Origin: Combretum micranthum
Lineage: Eukaryota; Streptophyta; Magnoliopsida; Myrtales; Combretaceae
Direction: 5' to 3'
DNA: 64,000 nt
Assembly (NCBI GenBank): GCA_024138025.1
Contig: JAMXBD010001600.1
Coordinates: 248,001-312,000 of the forward strand
Part shown: positions 39,561-53,594 of the stretch, piece by piece
Layout: each line of letters opens with the position of its first letter
Numbering within the stretch: position 1 is the first letter of the stretch
Notes under the pieces: model-generated
The model's database searches: none
The model's input: only the letters and a program-made list of their open reading frames with translations
What the model was told of the DNA's origin: nothing
Program-made: the position numbers and the translations under genes

Positions 39561-40194
39561 TTTCGTTGCAGTAATTCTCTAGAATGCTTATAACTTGTAA
39601 AATGAATGTATTTTAAATTTATTAAAATAACCGAAAACTATCAAAGCATGTCGTTTGGTGCTCCTACTTTTATCCTAACAGAAGCTTATTAATCAATTAA
39701 TTTTTTGTCTGACTGTTTGGAATTTTACTCCATATAATTAACTAAACATAGCTAAAAAAAATCACTGAAAATGATCGCATATCACTATGTGACAATTTAA
39801 ATTTGTTTTTTTTTTTTTTTTAACTCCAATGAATTGGTTTCTTGAAAGAACAGGTTCGACAAGCTAAGCTTATATCCTCAACAGATGAGAATTTGCCTAT
39901 TTTAAAATTGTTTTTACAATTTTTTTCCTTAATCCGAAGGAATTGGAAAAAAAAAAATTAAAAAAGGGCCATAATGCTAGGCACTGGATTTTAAAATCCT
40001 GTCGTAACCACTGTGCAGGCCCGACTAATCAGGCTAAGTCCATATAAGTACGGGAACTAGCTAGAAGAGATCCATGATGCTTATTATGCCCATGTTGGAA
40101 GACTCATGAGCTAAGACCTAAAGATACATATAAATGGGGTTGAACACATGTTTAGAGTTGATTTAAAAAAATATATATACAATATAAATTATAC

Positions 40195-40532
40195 AAAAAA
40201 ATTACTAAAATAGTGTTCCTATATCGCGTCTTGGAGTGAAGATACAAGTATTTATATTTGTATCGCATTTTCGGATAGAGATATAGCAATCTAGTTAAAA
40301 AAAAAATAAAATTTAGGTGCTTGAGTATCGTATGTTAATTATGCGATACTCATTTGGCCAAGTATATATAACCAACGAGCATACACGTATATTTATAGAT
40401 GTATCACTTATTGGTCATGCGATACACATGTAAGTGTATCGCACAACACAACTTGAATACACTTACATTTTTTAAAAAATCTGTATCACATCACCAAGAT
40501 GTGGTACACAACACTATTTTTGTAATTTTTTT
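40195..40532. mobile_element. MITE with ~24-bp inverted ends
   Basis: AAAAAAATTACTAAAATAGT at the left pairs with ACTATTTTTGTAATTTTTTT at the right with one mismatch. The centre has repeated GTATCGCA / TGCGATAC words, themselves inverted. It is 338 bp and non-coding. Confidence 0.6.
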
Positions 40533-42406
40533 TATAGTTTTTTTTTATGAATTTTTTTTTTTTAAGTACTTAGGACATGTAATTTCCTCCATGTATACGA
40601 AGTGGAGATTTCACTTCTCACTAAATGCAAATTCCAAGAAACTAGGTATCTACGATGCCGTTTATCACACGGTTCAACATTGTGCGTATTAGTATTTAAT
40701 TATTTCACATTGTAAAAGTTCTGCAATCCATTACATTAGAGAGATTAGAAATACATTAAATTTCAAATGGAAAAGTTTTGTGGACAATCCTTAAGAGATC
40801 CACTACTATGGAAATCAGAATGATGACTAAACGTTTTTTATATTATGATTGCTCATTCAATAGAAAAATTAAATATATTAAATTTGAAGTGAATTATTTG
40901 AATACTTTGGTATTTATATTATTGCTTAAACTTCATCCCTCTTTTGGCGTTCCTCATGCCGTTTGAAAAATTTTTATGATATGACAAAGTAAATATAAAG
41001 AACTTAATTGACCAATTCAAAACATAATAGATTTAATTAAATTTTAACATAAATATAAAGGATAGAAAAGAATAACTATATGTTTTTCAATATCCTAGGA
41101 CATATATATACACATGTTGGGGGGGAGGGGAGAGAGAGAGAGAGAGAGAAGGAGAGCTTTAGATAATTTACCTATGATAGTTGTTGTCATCAACACATCA
41201 GTGTTAGCATTTAATTGTAAGAACTGAATAAGATAAGTGAAACTCAACTGCATGACACTAAGGGTAGATGCATTATAGTGATTCGGTTCATCCCTTGAAT
41301 TGCACCGACTCATATATCACGGTTCATTTTTTCTTTTAAATTCTAAACTAACCATATGGTTTAACTAGGAAAAAGAAACATATTTTGGTAGGTTTTGTTT
41401 GCAGTTCAAATTATTTTTTTGTTCTTTATAAAATACATTATATAAAAAAATTTCAATTATATATTTCTTATCATCAATTCAAATATAAATAATTGCAGTA
41501 GAAATTAATTATTTACCTAAATAAATATGTAAAACTTAAAACTAGGGAGAGATTTTATCTATTATAAGATTATAATCGTACTGGATTATAATGATATACT
41601 AGATTTAGTAAAATAAAAATATGCTATCCCATTATGTGATGCAAATTTTAATTCATAGTATATATCTAATTAACACATCATCAATTATATAAACTAATAA
41701 GTAACTAAGTAATAGAAGTGGATTAATTAGTAAAATAAAGGAAAAAAAAACAAGAATGTTTAAAACACTAGATATTAAAATCTAATAGTTATCTTATTTG
41801 TAGACATACAACAACAATCATAACATGATAAAAAAATTTAAAATAATTAATTTCTTTTGATAAAACAACTAAAAGAAAAAAAATACTATGTTTGACTTTT
41901 TTTTAAATATGTAAAACAGTTCGGTTTTGTTCAAACTATATAATTGGTTTCGAGTCCCAAACTGAACCGCGAATAATTTACTATTTCCTAAATCCACCCG
42001 TTTCAAAGAAGACTAAAATTTTGGTATGGTTCGGTTCACAGTTTGGTGGGTTTTTTTACATAGCCTTACATAGTATAAGGAATACTAGACAAAATAATTT
42101 ACTTGTACTCATTTCATACGCGTGATATCGGATAGGGATTTTTGTAATGTCTTTGTTTAATATTCATAAATACAATACAAGGATATTATAAAAGGTTTAA
42201 GTTATCTAATAAAATTGAATTGTCCAATGAAAAAAAGAATTGTCTCATCACTCATAGAGTATTATTGTAACACTCTAAATTAAGGGTAATTTACAACCTA
42301 CCATGTGTTTTCATTTAACGCAAATGCACTACGACTCATAACCTACAAACAATCACATTTGATTATCTTTGATCTCCCAACACACACATATAATATATTA
42401 AAGAGA
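40533..42406. other. Intergenic with a decayed hAT-like patch
   Basis: TTCGGTTCA-type words at 41280-41360 and 41930-42060 suggest an old hAT-like element. A GGGGGGGAGGGG run followed by (GA)n lies at 41119-41150. No coding sequence was recognised. Confidence 0.4.
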
Positions 42407-42741
42407 TAATGACAAAAATGATACCTGAACTTTCGCAAAAAGAATAATTAAGTACTTGAAGTTTGGTTTTGAACAATTTAGTACTTGAACAAAGTTTCGT
42501 TGACTTTTTTCATACCTGACATTTGGTTTGACAATTGTGGTGCTTAAACAAGCTTTTTATGGACTTTTTTCATACCTCATTTTATTTGTTTTAGGAATGA
42601 AAAAAAAAAAACTTTGTTTAAGTACCAAAATTGTCAAAACCAAACATTAAGTTTGAAAAAAAGTCGATGAAAACTTTATTCATGTACTAAATTGTTCAAA
42701 ACTAATTTTTTGTGATAGTTTAGGTATCATTTTCATCATTA
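42407..42741. mobile_element. MITE family M1, copy 2 (335 bp)
   Basis: TAATGACAAAAATGATACCT at the left and TAATGATGAAAATGATACCT on the minus strand at the right are 20-bp ends with three mismatches. The complement likeness extends inward through AAGTTTGGTTTT and GTACTTGAACAAAGT, so a transcript could fold into a long hairpin. Confidence 0.78.
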
Positions 42742-43640
42742 TATTAAATTGAGCTCAACAAATACACAATGATTAACTCTATCAAACAAACAAGAAATCA
42801 TACCTTACATAATAACTACATTATATGGCTCCAAGAGTCTATTAATTTAGATATTAGATGAATAATCCTTTCCACTAGCATCCTCCCCATAGCCCATGAT
42901 AACATTGTGTCCAAACAAGTCAAATGCTATAGGAGTCTCATTTGTATCTGAAAAAGAAAAAGGGGTGAATTGGAGCCTAGTACTCACATGCATCTTCATA
43001 TTATAAAAGCAACAAACATTCATTTAATTATTTGTCTACTTTAGTCTAGCAATTAATAAAGGGATAACTTAGTATTCGGAGACATATATAAATATTTATA
43101 TACACATATATTGATTATTGGTCACTTCTTAATAACCATGACACCAAAACTTCTTTAATCTTCCTAGATCCTTCCTAAGTACAACTCCACTCTTGATCAC
43201 CGTCATACATGAATCATTGGATTGCCGTGATAATACTGCGGGTACTCCCCACTTACTATCACCAACTACCCACATGTTAAACAAATTTCTTATAGTCAAA
43301 TATTTATTTAGTCTATTTGTGATTCTAACCTAAGCAAACACAAGCAATAAACAAGATATACACATACCTAGAGTATTGATTTGTCCTAAATTCTAGAATT
43401 CACTACTAAATCACATATCAAATAAGTTATCAGAATTATTCATGATTCTATGCTTAGCTGTGATTTATACTTTTATAGTTCTCACCTATATCAAGTTAGA
43501 ATTTAGGTTTTCAAATCTCAGAATATAGGTAAGTTCTTAGAGGAAGAGATTAAATATATTTTAATTAATCTTACAAAGGAACAAGTTTATTTCAACGAGG
43601 TTTTAGTGTGTATGGGCATGTACATGACCACGAGCGGCGC
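42742..43640. other. AT-rich intergenic sequence, nothing recognised
   Basis: No repeat ends or coding-like stretches were found. Confidence 0.5.
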
Positions 43641-43644
43641 GGCA

Positions 43645-43713
43645 GGGGGGGGGGGGGGGGGGGGGGGGGTGTTGGGGTGGGGTGTGGGGTTTGGTGGTGA
43701 TGTTGGGGCGCAG
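43645..43713 (+). repeat. 25-base G run followed by G-rich tract
   Basis: An unbroken run of 25 G at 43645-43669 is followed by GTTGGGGTGGGGTGTGGGG. Predicted proline-rich translation on the minus strand is an artefact of this tract. Run length is likely to vary or be misread in assembly. Confidence 0.9.
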
Positions 43714-46522
43714 GGGTCATATAACTCATAAATAGACCAAACATGTTCCAGTAAGGTGCATGAGTGCACAGGCACTACATGAGCCATGCATAGGCTATGT
43801 ACAAGCTAAAGTAATAGATTGCGCACTTTCAGGCATAAAATTTTAAGTCATGAAAAGGTGTACAACCTAGCGCTTGTGCTTGTGTATAAGTTGTGCACTT
43901 CCATAATATAATTTTTATCATTCTACAAAGAGCTACACGACCTAATGCATGAGCTAATGCAAGGATCATGCACTTCCCAAATTTGTTGTCTTTGAGTTTT
44001 TTATAGGTATCCGATCTAATGCATGTGCCTTGTATGGGTAAGGTAATTCCAAAAATCATCTTTTTCATCGAATTTTCCTTTGTTTTCACCACAAAGGGTT
44101 TTAAACTTCTTTTGACGTTATCATTACATACTTTCAACATCGTCTTTACATATTTATATTCAATTCATAAGAGGGTCAATACTAAGAGATTGAATGCATA
44201 CTAGGATTATCTTACCCTTTTGAAATTCTTCAAGCTTCTTTTGTAATTCCTTTATCTTGTGTCCTTTGAGATTTCTCACAAAATCGCCCCCAAATCCGTT
44301 GTTTCACCATTGAGTATGGATGCCCACATCGAAATGCCAGGAATTTGATTTCTTAATTGCTAATCTCGTCGTAACCAATCAGAAAAAAGAAATATTTTAC
44401 ACTCATCGTGGGAAATCTTCTTGAAACCTTCAATTATTGTGAGTGTCTATTGGAGTATGCCAAAGAGTTTCCGTAGAAATTTTGAAGGGGGAAATAAGAG
44501 AGTAGTTTTTCTCTTGTATTTAATACGTTGATTAGTTCAACGTTTCTTTTAAAATTTAAAGTGATGGACCCTCAGATAACACCCTAATTTACTTTCCTGC
44601 CCTTGAATATAATTATATTTATTTTAATGTATTTCAATTATTTTTCTTCAAATTTGTCTAGTATTCCTAAGACATGTTGTTCAGTAATAAAACTCATGAT
44701 GATAACCAAGTTGAAGACAGGGATTTTTGTCCAGTTAGTTGCACAAATTTATGCGAACCAAATACCCTTCATAAGTATTGTAACATATCTATAATTTTTC
44801 TATGTATCTAAATAATTTCTTTAATAATGTAACAACTCTTAATATTTTCATACATTTTTACTTTTGATGATTTATCAAAATGGAAAATCGAAAAAAAAGA
44901 GCCTCTTTTGTTATATTAATTTTATATAAATTTGATTATTTTTACTATATATTTAGTTTTTCCCCTAAAATATAACTTCTTTTTTCTCAAATAAAATCTA
45001 CTTTTAAAAATGATACTGCCTTTTTCAACTCCCGTCCTTTAAAAAACTAGAAAAGTGGGAACCAAACATTGTAAGAAAATGTTAGCAACAAATGTTCTGA
45101 AAAAAAAAAAACCAGGTCCTGCGTGCAAATGAAAAATGCTCCTAAAAAGATTTGCTTCTAAATAAAAACTTATGTTTGTGTAAAAGCGTTTTTCAAGGAA
45201 TGCAGTGGTCTAAGGACATGAAAATAAAAGGCCCATCCAAGAAGAATCCATTTGCCAACACATTTTAGAAATAGCCCTTAGATATGGAGTTATGGCCTGC
45301 AAGTTAGCTCATTTAATCCATTTTAAAAATGGGCTACATTTGGAAAAAAAGTGTCAATTTTATCTAACCTGTTTAGCTTATCAAATTATAGAAAAAAGTA
45401 ATTAAAAAAAAAGTTTAAGAATTAATAGAAATTTAAAATAAAAAATTAATATAATAAAATATTAATTATCATTTATGATATATTACAGAGAGGATGGATT
45501 GATGCATACACCACATGTATTATGATATTCTTTTTAAGTATATATTTATTGGGTTAAATGTAACATGATAAACAATAGATTATTTTAAACTTATTTTTTT
45601 AATAAGTAATTAAAGTAGCAATAAAATTAATTGTTGATATATATATATATATATATAACCCTATTATAATTAAATGTTGCTACTTCTACACAAATTAAAT
45701 TTGAGAAAATAAAAAAATAAATTTACTTTGCCCGTTAGCTTGCAGACTAAAGTGGGCCATGCTAGGACTAAGAAATTCTAGCCCATTTAACTTGTAAGCC
45801 GACTTGGCTTGGTCCATTTGGCCCGTATGCCTAACTTTAGTTGAGAAGGTGATGATAAGGTTTCTTAAGAAAATACTCTTATATTTAAACTATCAGATTT
45901 ACGTATTAAAATCAAATGGTGTAAGCTAAACCTTAAAACTCAAGGATTTATATTTGATAAGTGCAAAAAGTTCCTCATTTAAATGAGATTTTTTATGCTT
46001 CATTTTTTTTTTTATTTTGACGTATAATCTTAGGATATTGTTGTCTGCTTTGTTTTTATTTTGGTTCCAAGGTTTTAAAATGCAATTCACATTTATGGAA
46101 AAGATTTCTAATGAATTTCTAAGTTTTCAAGAGGTGGTACTCAACACCATAATGATATCACTATGTTGGATGGTCATGTCTACCTAATTTTTGAATGAAT
46201 GTCAACATGTGTAGAACATGACCATATCTAGGGGTCATGTGGAGAATAGAAGCTCAACACGAGAGGTAACATGCCTGTGTTGCCCTCATGTTAGAAGAGG
46301 GGAAGAGTTGAAAAATATATAAGAGACAACATAGCAAATTAAAATGATCTTACTGAGGTTATGTTGAGAAGATTCGATAAAGATTTTTGAAAGTCAATAT
46401 AACATGACCATACATATGGCCATGTTGGTGATCATGTTAAGCTAGATTTTAAAGATAAATATGAATAGTTTCTAGATTCGAAAGAAAACAAAAAAAGAAT
46501 ATTAGGTGATTTGAGAATTACT
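43714..46522. other. Intergenic, no gene recognised
   Basis: Contains a (TA)n run near 45637-45656. GCAAGTTAGCTC near 45299 and GAGCTTGCAG-like sequence near 45735 hint at a diverged inverted-repeat element. The rest is unassigned. Confidence 0.4.
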
Positions 46523-46570
46523 GAGAGAGAGAGAGAGAGAGTGAGGAGAGAGAGAGAGAGAGAGAGAGAA
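46523..46570. repeat. (GA)n microsatellite
   Basis: Two GA runs are separated by GTGAGG. Confidence 0.9.
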
Positions 46571-49080
46571 AGACTAACAAGTCAAGAACATAATGATATC
46601 ATTAGTGATTGCAAGAAACATCATCAAAGGGGTGTTAATCGTTATATTCATGTTCTTCTATATGATTAATGATTGGTTTATAAGAACTATGAAAAGGTAA
46701 ACTTCTATATTATATTTTAGTGAAATCAATTGAAATCACTCAAAGCCAAATGTAATCATGTAGAAGCTAAAAAGGCAATTTTTTCCCCTCTATTCAAAAT
46801 GTCAAAATAAGGTAACTTAGAGTTTAAAAATGGTTTGGATGAATATTTTATAAGAAAAACTAGAATAACAAAAATAGGGCCGTTAGGATTTTGCCCTTAA
46901 TTGGGAATTAAGATGAATTAATATTTGAAAATTAATTAAAATATATAAAGTAAAACTATTTGAGTAGTTAAACCCATAATTTATACCTAAGTTGGATTAC
47001 AAATCCTAAACTATTCAAATTGCAAATTTTATAACATATGTAAAATTGGATGGCCTTGATGGTGTTATGTAACTCCATAAGATTAATAAAAGAACAAATC
47101 CCTAGACCTTCTCAATCTCAAAAATTCATATAGCTGCCTCTACTCTTCTTTTTTTTCCCTTGTATTTTCTCAATTCCTTCATTTATTTTTCATTAAAACC
47201 TCCCTAAGGCCCATATAAGGTAAAATACCTCTAAGATTTATCTTTTAAGTACTTTTAGTCCATGGTTAAATTAATGTAATATGAGATTAAGCTGGGAGTA
47301 GTGTTTCTTCTTCTTTTGTTAAAGGAAATAAAGAAGACATGAACATCAAAGGAGCTTAAGCTGCAAAATTCATAAGATCCAAAACTAAGATAAGAAATTT
47401 GAACTAAACTTGAGTTCTAACCTATATTAATAATCAATAAGCTTCCTTAGTGAGTATGTTATCATTGGGTAATAGTTTAATGTTAGGAAATGGAGGAAAT
47501 GTAGGAGGAGAATTTACCCAAGGTTCATCCAAATTCTTAATAAAGTACGAGCTTGAAATTTCAAGGTGTTATTAATAAACTCATGTATATTTAAGCTTAA
47601 AAAGTAACATGGATATATAGATAAATGTTTGAAAAATCCAAAAATCAAGTTTAGGAGGATTTTGGGTGTGTTATTTTTGAAAAGTTATTCCAATAAAAAT
47701 CTTTTACCATGTTTCATAAAATATGTTAGAAAATTTAAACGTAAATATCTTATCCTAAATCTTCTCAAATCTTAATTAAGAAGTTCGCGTTCTCAATAAT
47801 CATCGACTCGAGTCGTTGGTATTTGTAATCGTTCTAATTTAGAAGAATCATATACCAAATTGGCTTTAAGCCATTAGTAACTGCTATATGTGCTTATTGA
47901 TTTGTAAGACACACGACTTTTAGAACATTTCTCTTTTCCGACTTTTTACTTTTTCCTAGACATAGTACCTGAAATTTTTTAAATTTTAAATAACGCAGTA
48001 AGAAAGCACCACCACCAACACATACGTATATCACAGTCACATCCTAAGCCTATATGCATAAATATCTAATTCACATACGATGCAAATAGTGTATATATAT
48101 ATATATATATCCCCCTGGATTGGGTATGAATCGGAATCGACTTGAACTTGTCATGACAAGTCTAGTATTGGACTCGTCTTGCCAGAAAGACCCGACAGAT
48201 TGGCAGGTCCTATATGGATCCATTTCATGGACATGTCAAATTGCGAGGTCCAACGGAAAGAAAAAACAAAAAAATCTGTAAAACTTTTTTTTTTTAAAAT
48301 AAAAATTGGACTCATTTGAACCCATCCAAAAACCGATAATTCACAGTCCAACCCATCACCGGGGAGATGTCTATACATATATCATGGTACAAGATAACAA
48401 GCAAAATCTGGAAATTAGTCTCTGTGTTTCAGTGATAATAATGATAATACTATTTATCAATATTTATAACATTATTCATTTCATATTACGTTTATCGTGC
48501 TTAACAGCCATTCGTATTTTGATCCGCTATCTTAGCACGTATTTATCTCCCATACCATAATTGTAATTGGTCAACAGCTTCCCTCTAGATGTTCCACTTT
48601 ATTTGTCGTCACAATTTTGCTATATTGATGATCCACTTGTCTGCAAACATTCATGCCTAATTATAAGGAACTTATTTTAAGTATTTGGTGTCCAATAAGA
48701 AGTAAATACCAAGTCTATGACCTATATATATAAGAAAAGTTCTATGGTCTATTCTAATTGTTAAATTTTTTCACAGTACTTTTTTTTTTAAATAATCAGT
48801 CAATGTAATTATAATATTACTAGTAGTAAGATACATTATAGGCTGTAGAAATTCCTCATATGGAGAGTGATAAACTTACATTTTATGCACTTTCTATCTC
48901 TTAATTGGTATATAATATGAGTTAATTTTTATTAAAATTATAAGAATTGTTACCGTGATGTGTTTAAATGTGTTATTTCAGATCATTGAGGACTTAGGAT
49001 AATAGAGCATGAAAGTGAATGAGGTTTTGAGCAAGGATCCATCTTAAACAGAGCCAAAAGGAAAGTAACATTGGCTATTC
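46571..49080. other. Intergenic, unassigned
   Basis: A (TA)n run lies at 48093-48110. The patch 48110-48370 is less AT-rich, with scattered short frames and no family likeness. Confidence 0.4.
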
Positions 49081-49129
49081 AAAGGAGTAACACTACAACA
49101 TTGCAAGGAGAAATTAGTGAGGATGCAAA

Positions 49130-49410
49130 GTTTCATTGAGCACCGGCAAATCAACATTCAAAGCCACAGGCATTGATGACGGTGTTGATCATCACAGAAT
49201 CAAAATTCGTTACACTGCCTTAAACACTGCTAGTGTAGAAAAAACTGTAGACGGCTTCTATAATGTGTTGTTACGCTGGCAAAACGAGAAGTTACACCGC
49301 CGAGAGAGGTGGCGGTGTTCAACGTGCTCAGATCCCATTTCTTTAACACTGTCATCTACGCCGCCGGTGTTGAATATGTAACTGCCGGTGTATGTTTTGA
49401 CAGTTAAAAG
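49130..49410. mobile_element. CACTA-like subterminal repeat patch
   Basis: Repeated GGTGTT / AACACC words occur in both orientations: GACGGTGTTG, ACACCGCC, GGCGGTGTTC, GCCGGTGTTG and GCCGGTGTAT. The segment 49292-49318 is a perfect 8-bp stem (ACACCGCC / GGCGGTGT). Such short repeats in both directions are typical just inside the ends of CACTA transposons. A full CACTA end was not identified. Confidence 0.35.
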
Positions 49411-50560
49411 TTATGCTTGTTTGTTTTGTTATTTGAAAGAGGAAGTTCCGGGAGAAGAATATAGAGAGCACGAAATAGAGAGCTTCTAGAGGAAATTTTA
49501 TAGATCTTGTACTTAGAAGTAGACATTTATTTTGAAATTCATTGTTTAGTGATTTACAAGCCTTGAGCACACATTTGTACGGTTTGATTTCTCAATTAAT
49601 TCTTGTTTCTATATTTCATGCAATCTAATTATCTTCTAGTATGTTCATTATGAGTTTAGTTGTAATTATTGATCTGTCGATCGTTGTTAATACCATGTAT
49701 TGTTAAGTTGCTACGGTGGGAGCTTGATAAAATTCTGAATTTGCTAAGAGAATTGTTGAATTCATGTTATGGAAATGTTAGAACCGTGAATATTTGTATT
49801 GAATTCCTATTATGAGTCTTATATTTGGAAAGAATTTGATTCGAAATGATTTTGACAACTTGGGAGAGAAGTCAGAGTTTGAATGGAATTTTTGAAAAAA
49901 GATTTAAGAATGAAAAGCAGGAGCTAAGTGATTAGATCTGATTTAGGAACTCTCTTTATGATTAATGCAATATTTATAAGACAATTTTTCACTAAGGGAT
50001 TAGGAGAACTTGACTTTATACATTAGGAAATTAATGAATCGAAAGGTTCTTAATTGTAATTTTGAATCCACTGGTAATTTGAGTAGCGGAAGCTACTAGA
50101 TTATTTAGAGGTTAAAAGGATTTTAGAACTTCAATTAGGAGTTTAGAATAAGAGAGTTTCATATAAATGTCCCCGAGTACTAATAGTTTATATAGCATGA
50201 TTTGGCTTGATTAGCAACATTTGGAGTTAATCGGTGTTCCCACTTAAATTCATTATACATATATGCTTTTATCAATCTTAAGTTAGAATAGTCATAAGTA
50301 GAATTAGATAGTTTAGTGTTACTTAGATACTTAACTTGAAATCTATTGCCTAAATATTAGTTAGAACTAACACAAGTTTAGTATTTAATTATTTTTCGTG
50401 GGAATGATACTCATCTCATCATTTTACTACTTGATTCGATTCAATACACTTGCTGGTGAATTCGTTTTTACAATTATAAAATCTTTGTCAGCAGATTAGA
50501 GAAATTACTAGACGGTGTTGAGCATCAGCAAAAAAAGTATTAAGGCTCTCAGCGGGGAAA
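49411..50560 (+). mobile_element. LTR-retrotransposon-like remnant
   Basis: The stretch 50390-50470 (CGTGGGAATGATACTCATC, then TACTACTTGATTCGATTC and CACTTGCTGGTGAATTCG) resembles the region near the end of plant Ty3 LTRs. No matching second LTR, PBS or coding sequence was seen. Confidence 0.35.
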
Positions 50561-52532
50561 AAAAATTTAAGGCTAGCTAGATATAATTTATTTTTCATTA
50601 ATCTCTGTAATTTTACCACGTTCACACTCAATCACACAAGTCAGCATTAACTTACTCGGTTTATGCTCACGATGGCGTCTTTATCGTAGCAGAGAATTAA
50701 TGACTAGAAAATTAATAAAATAAATAGATAAATTAGGATTTGACGCTTAAATACATCTTAAAAAATAACTTTTCTAGATTCTCTAGCTTCACCAAGAAAC
50801 TCACAAATTTAAATCGACCATTGACTTCTAGAAAATGGCTTGTTGGCTTGGTCAACTAAATACCCTTTTTCTCTCCCAAATGATCAAAACATCCAGACAT
50901 TTTTTTTTTTTTAAATTGAAAGCTCTTCCTATTATCAAACCCTTATATAGACTTTTAATTCATCATGTGGAAGTTTAGTTCACCTTAACTAGTTTATAAC
51001 CTCAGTTTTCCATTTTTTTTGCCCATAAGTTTTCACCAAACTTAAAAGGTAAAATTTGATGACCAGCCTTGAACATCCCATGCGCCATTTATAGCATCGC
51101 ATGCACAGTAGAGATAGGTCTTAGTCTCATAAGCCACCTTGAATATGTCACACAAACTCAGAAGCATAGATTAGAGTTTCTTAAAATTTGACTTCATGAA
51201 AACATCATAACAAGATCTATTAACACATTGTATTATGCAAAGTTTTTTTCTTTTGTGTTGTTAATTTTTATTTATATATATATTACGCATAATTTGTTAT
51301 AATGAAATTATCATTCTACTTTATTTTTATTGTATTAGTTATTCTCATATTTGATTTGTAAAAAGTAATACATGAGCAATTTCTATTTCATATAATGTGA
51401 AATGGATATGAAAATTTTATTGTTTCCTTAAGCCAAAATGATACTGATATTTATAAGTGTAACTTTTATTTCAAAAAATACCCGATTAATATAAACCAAA
51501 ATAACTTCAAACTAATTGTTATTCTTTCTACCCTTATAATTATATAGGAATTTTTGGAGTGGGCCCTGCACATGTTAGCATTTCTTAATGATGAGGTTTA
51601 ATTTGTACTAATATGCTTAAATTGCACGTTTGACAAGATATTTAGCCGTAATTTGGATAGTATTATTAAAAAAAAAAAATCCGGCGCGGTGCATTTGCAA
51701 ATAAAGGGCTGTTTTCAGCTCAGACCATATTTGTTGGTGGGTTGGTGGAACTTGGAACTTGAACCCATGATTTCTAGTACTAGAAGTATTCGTGTCGTTT
51801 TCCTCTTTTTGGTCGCGTAAAACTGAAGAATGTTGGAAACCTGGGGAACATACATTAACATCGCTAATCTTTTTTGCTTTTCCTTGTGTCTAGACAAGGG
51901 TATCATCCTTGTGCTTCGATAAAGCTCCCTGTTTTTTTTTTTTTCGTTGGTTGATCAGGTTCAATTCAGGCATCAAACAAATAATAATTATGTGTTTGCT
52001 TTGCTGAAGAGTGGCAATGACCATTTGTTAAGCAAATTCGAAAAAAAGAAAAAAAAATAGTGGATTTTGAAACACTGGGCATTTTTTTTTCGTTCCCATT
52101 TAAGATACCCGAAAAGATGTTATTAAATTATAAATCTATTAGCTACTGGCTACGTGTTTAATGAGAAAATGATGGTGATGATGATATGGCGATAAATGAG
52201 TGCATTCAAATGCAGAATATTCCACGTTTTTTGGTACACAATAACTTTCGGAACTTATTAACTACATCCAAGATATAATTTTCTCGAGCTATCTTTACGT
52301 TGCTATTGTTCAAGTAATGTTTATTGATTGTGGAAGATAATTATAAAAAATAATAAAATGATTCTATTTGTTTGAAATGGAAATATATTCTTAATGGAAA
52401 TTGAGAGTTTCAATAAATGCTGATCATTTCCACTGGCCATAGGTTGTGCAAAGGAATGGCAATTTGTTTGTCTTGGGTATAAAATGTCACAAAGTTTAAA
52501 TAATCCCATCATTCCTACTTTTGTGATAAGAG
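50561..52532. other. Intergenic, nothing recognised
   Basis: AT-rich with several homopolymer runs. No coding-like sequence or repeat ends found. Confidence 0.45.
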
Positions 52533-53080
52533 TAGGAGCGTGAAGAAAAACCAATAAAATCGAAAAATCGAATCAAAACTAGAAAACTAATAAAAAATGG
52601 TTAACTAGTTTATCAGTTTCGGTTTAGAATTATACTTTCTTTTTTTTTTTTGTTTTCGGTTTATTATGACAAAAAACAATGGTTTCGATTAACCGGTTTG
52701 ATAATTATAAATATGTATGATGTGTAATGTTGTATTGAATTTTAAACCTCATGAACTAGTATTAATTTTATATTCTTGATTTGTTGGTTTTACAGTTATT
52801 TGATTTACTTATTTGAAAATTTGAATATAATTGCATTATTTGACTTATGTAATTTTATAATGTAATTATGAAACAAAAGGATATAATTTTTATGGTTATG
52901 ACTAAAATAACAGTTAATCACAATATTGGTTGATCATTATGTTAAATGATTAACGTAATGGTTAAAAACCGAAAATTGAAAATGTTAGTCAAAAAAACGA
53001 TTAATTGTGAAGACGGATGATCATTAATAATTGATTGGTTTTAGATTTAGACATTCAAAAACCGAACATTATGGTTCAAT
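52533..53080. mobile_element. hAT-like remnant, right end not found
   Basis: Begins TAGGAGCGTGAAG, like the hAT ends at 4.2 and 57.6 kb. It carries AACCAATAAAATCG, TCGGTTTA and GATTAACCGGTTTG words, ending near CAAAAACCGAAC. A matching right terminus is missing, so it is probably truncated. Confidence 0.4.
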
Positions 53081-53099
53081 TAGAGGTTATAGATTGCTT

Positions 53100-53230
53100 A
53101 ACTGAGCCATAAACTCCTCTAGATAAGATATTATGGGATTTTATCTTGCACCATTGGTTACCATCAAAATCTACTGTTGATTGGGCTTTTATCTTGCACC
53201 ATTGGTTACCATCAAAACCTACTATTGATT
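53100..53230. repeat. Short direct repeat, 45-bp period
   Basis: TTTTATCTTGCACCATTGGT followed by TACCATCAAAAYCTACT.TTG occurs twice in tandem near 53140-53230. Confidence 0.8.
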
Positions 53231-53354
53231 GTAACCTAAGATTTGACAATTCTAACACTTTAATTATAATAAATATAGAAAACGTTTTAGGAAAACTTTT
53301 TTCAAAAAAGGAAAAGAGAATATCTTTATGGCAACTTTGCTTCATATAATGTAA

Positions 53355-53594
53355 GGTTAATATTATGTAGGGCAACTAAACTTTGATAAAATGTGTCATT
53401 AGGTACCTAAATTTTAAAATTTATTAATTTAATATTTGGACTTTGAAATTGATCAATTGAGTACCTAAGAACTTTTTATGGGCACACATACTACCTTTAT
53501 CAAATTCTTTTAAATACTAAATTGATCAATTTTAAAGTTCATGTATCTAATTGCATATTTTATCAAACTTTAGGTGCTATTTGTGATATTATCC
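53355..53594. mobile_element. MITE family M2, copy 1
   Basis: Arms AACTAAACTTTGATAAAATGTG (left part) and ATATTTTATCAAACTTTAGG (right) are complements. Shared blocks with 56511-56802 are GAAATTGATCAAT, AAGAACTTTTT and TCTAATTGCATATTTT. Confidence 0.65.

Noticed and set aside
43587..43787. Proline-rich minus-strand frame
   Set aside because: The prolines come from the 25-base G run; no start context, neighbours or family likeness.
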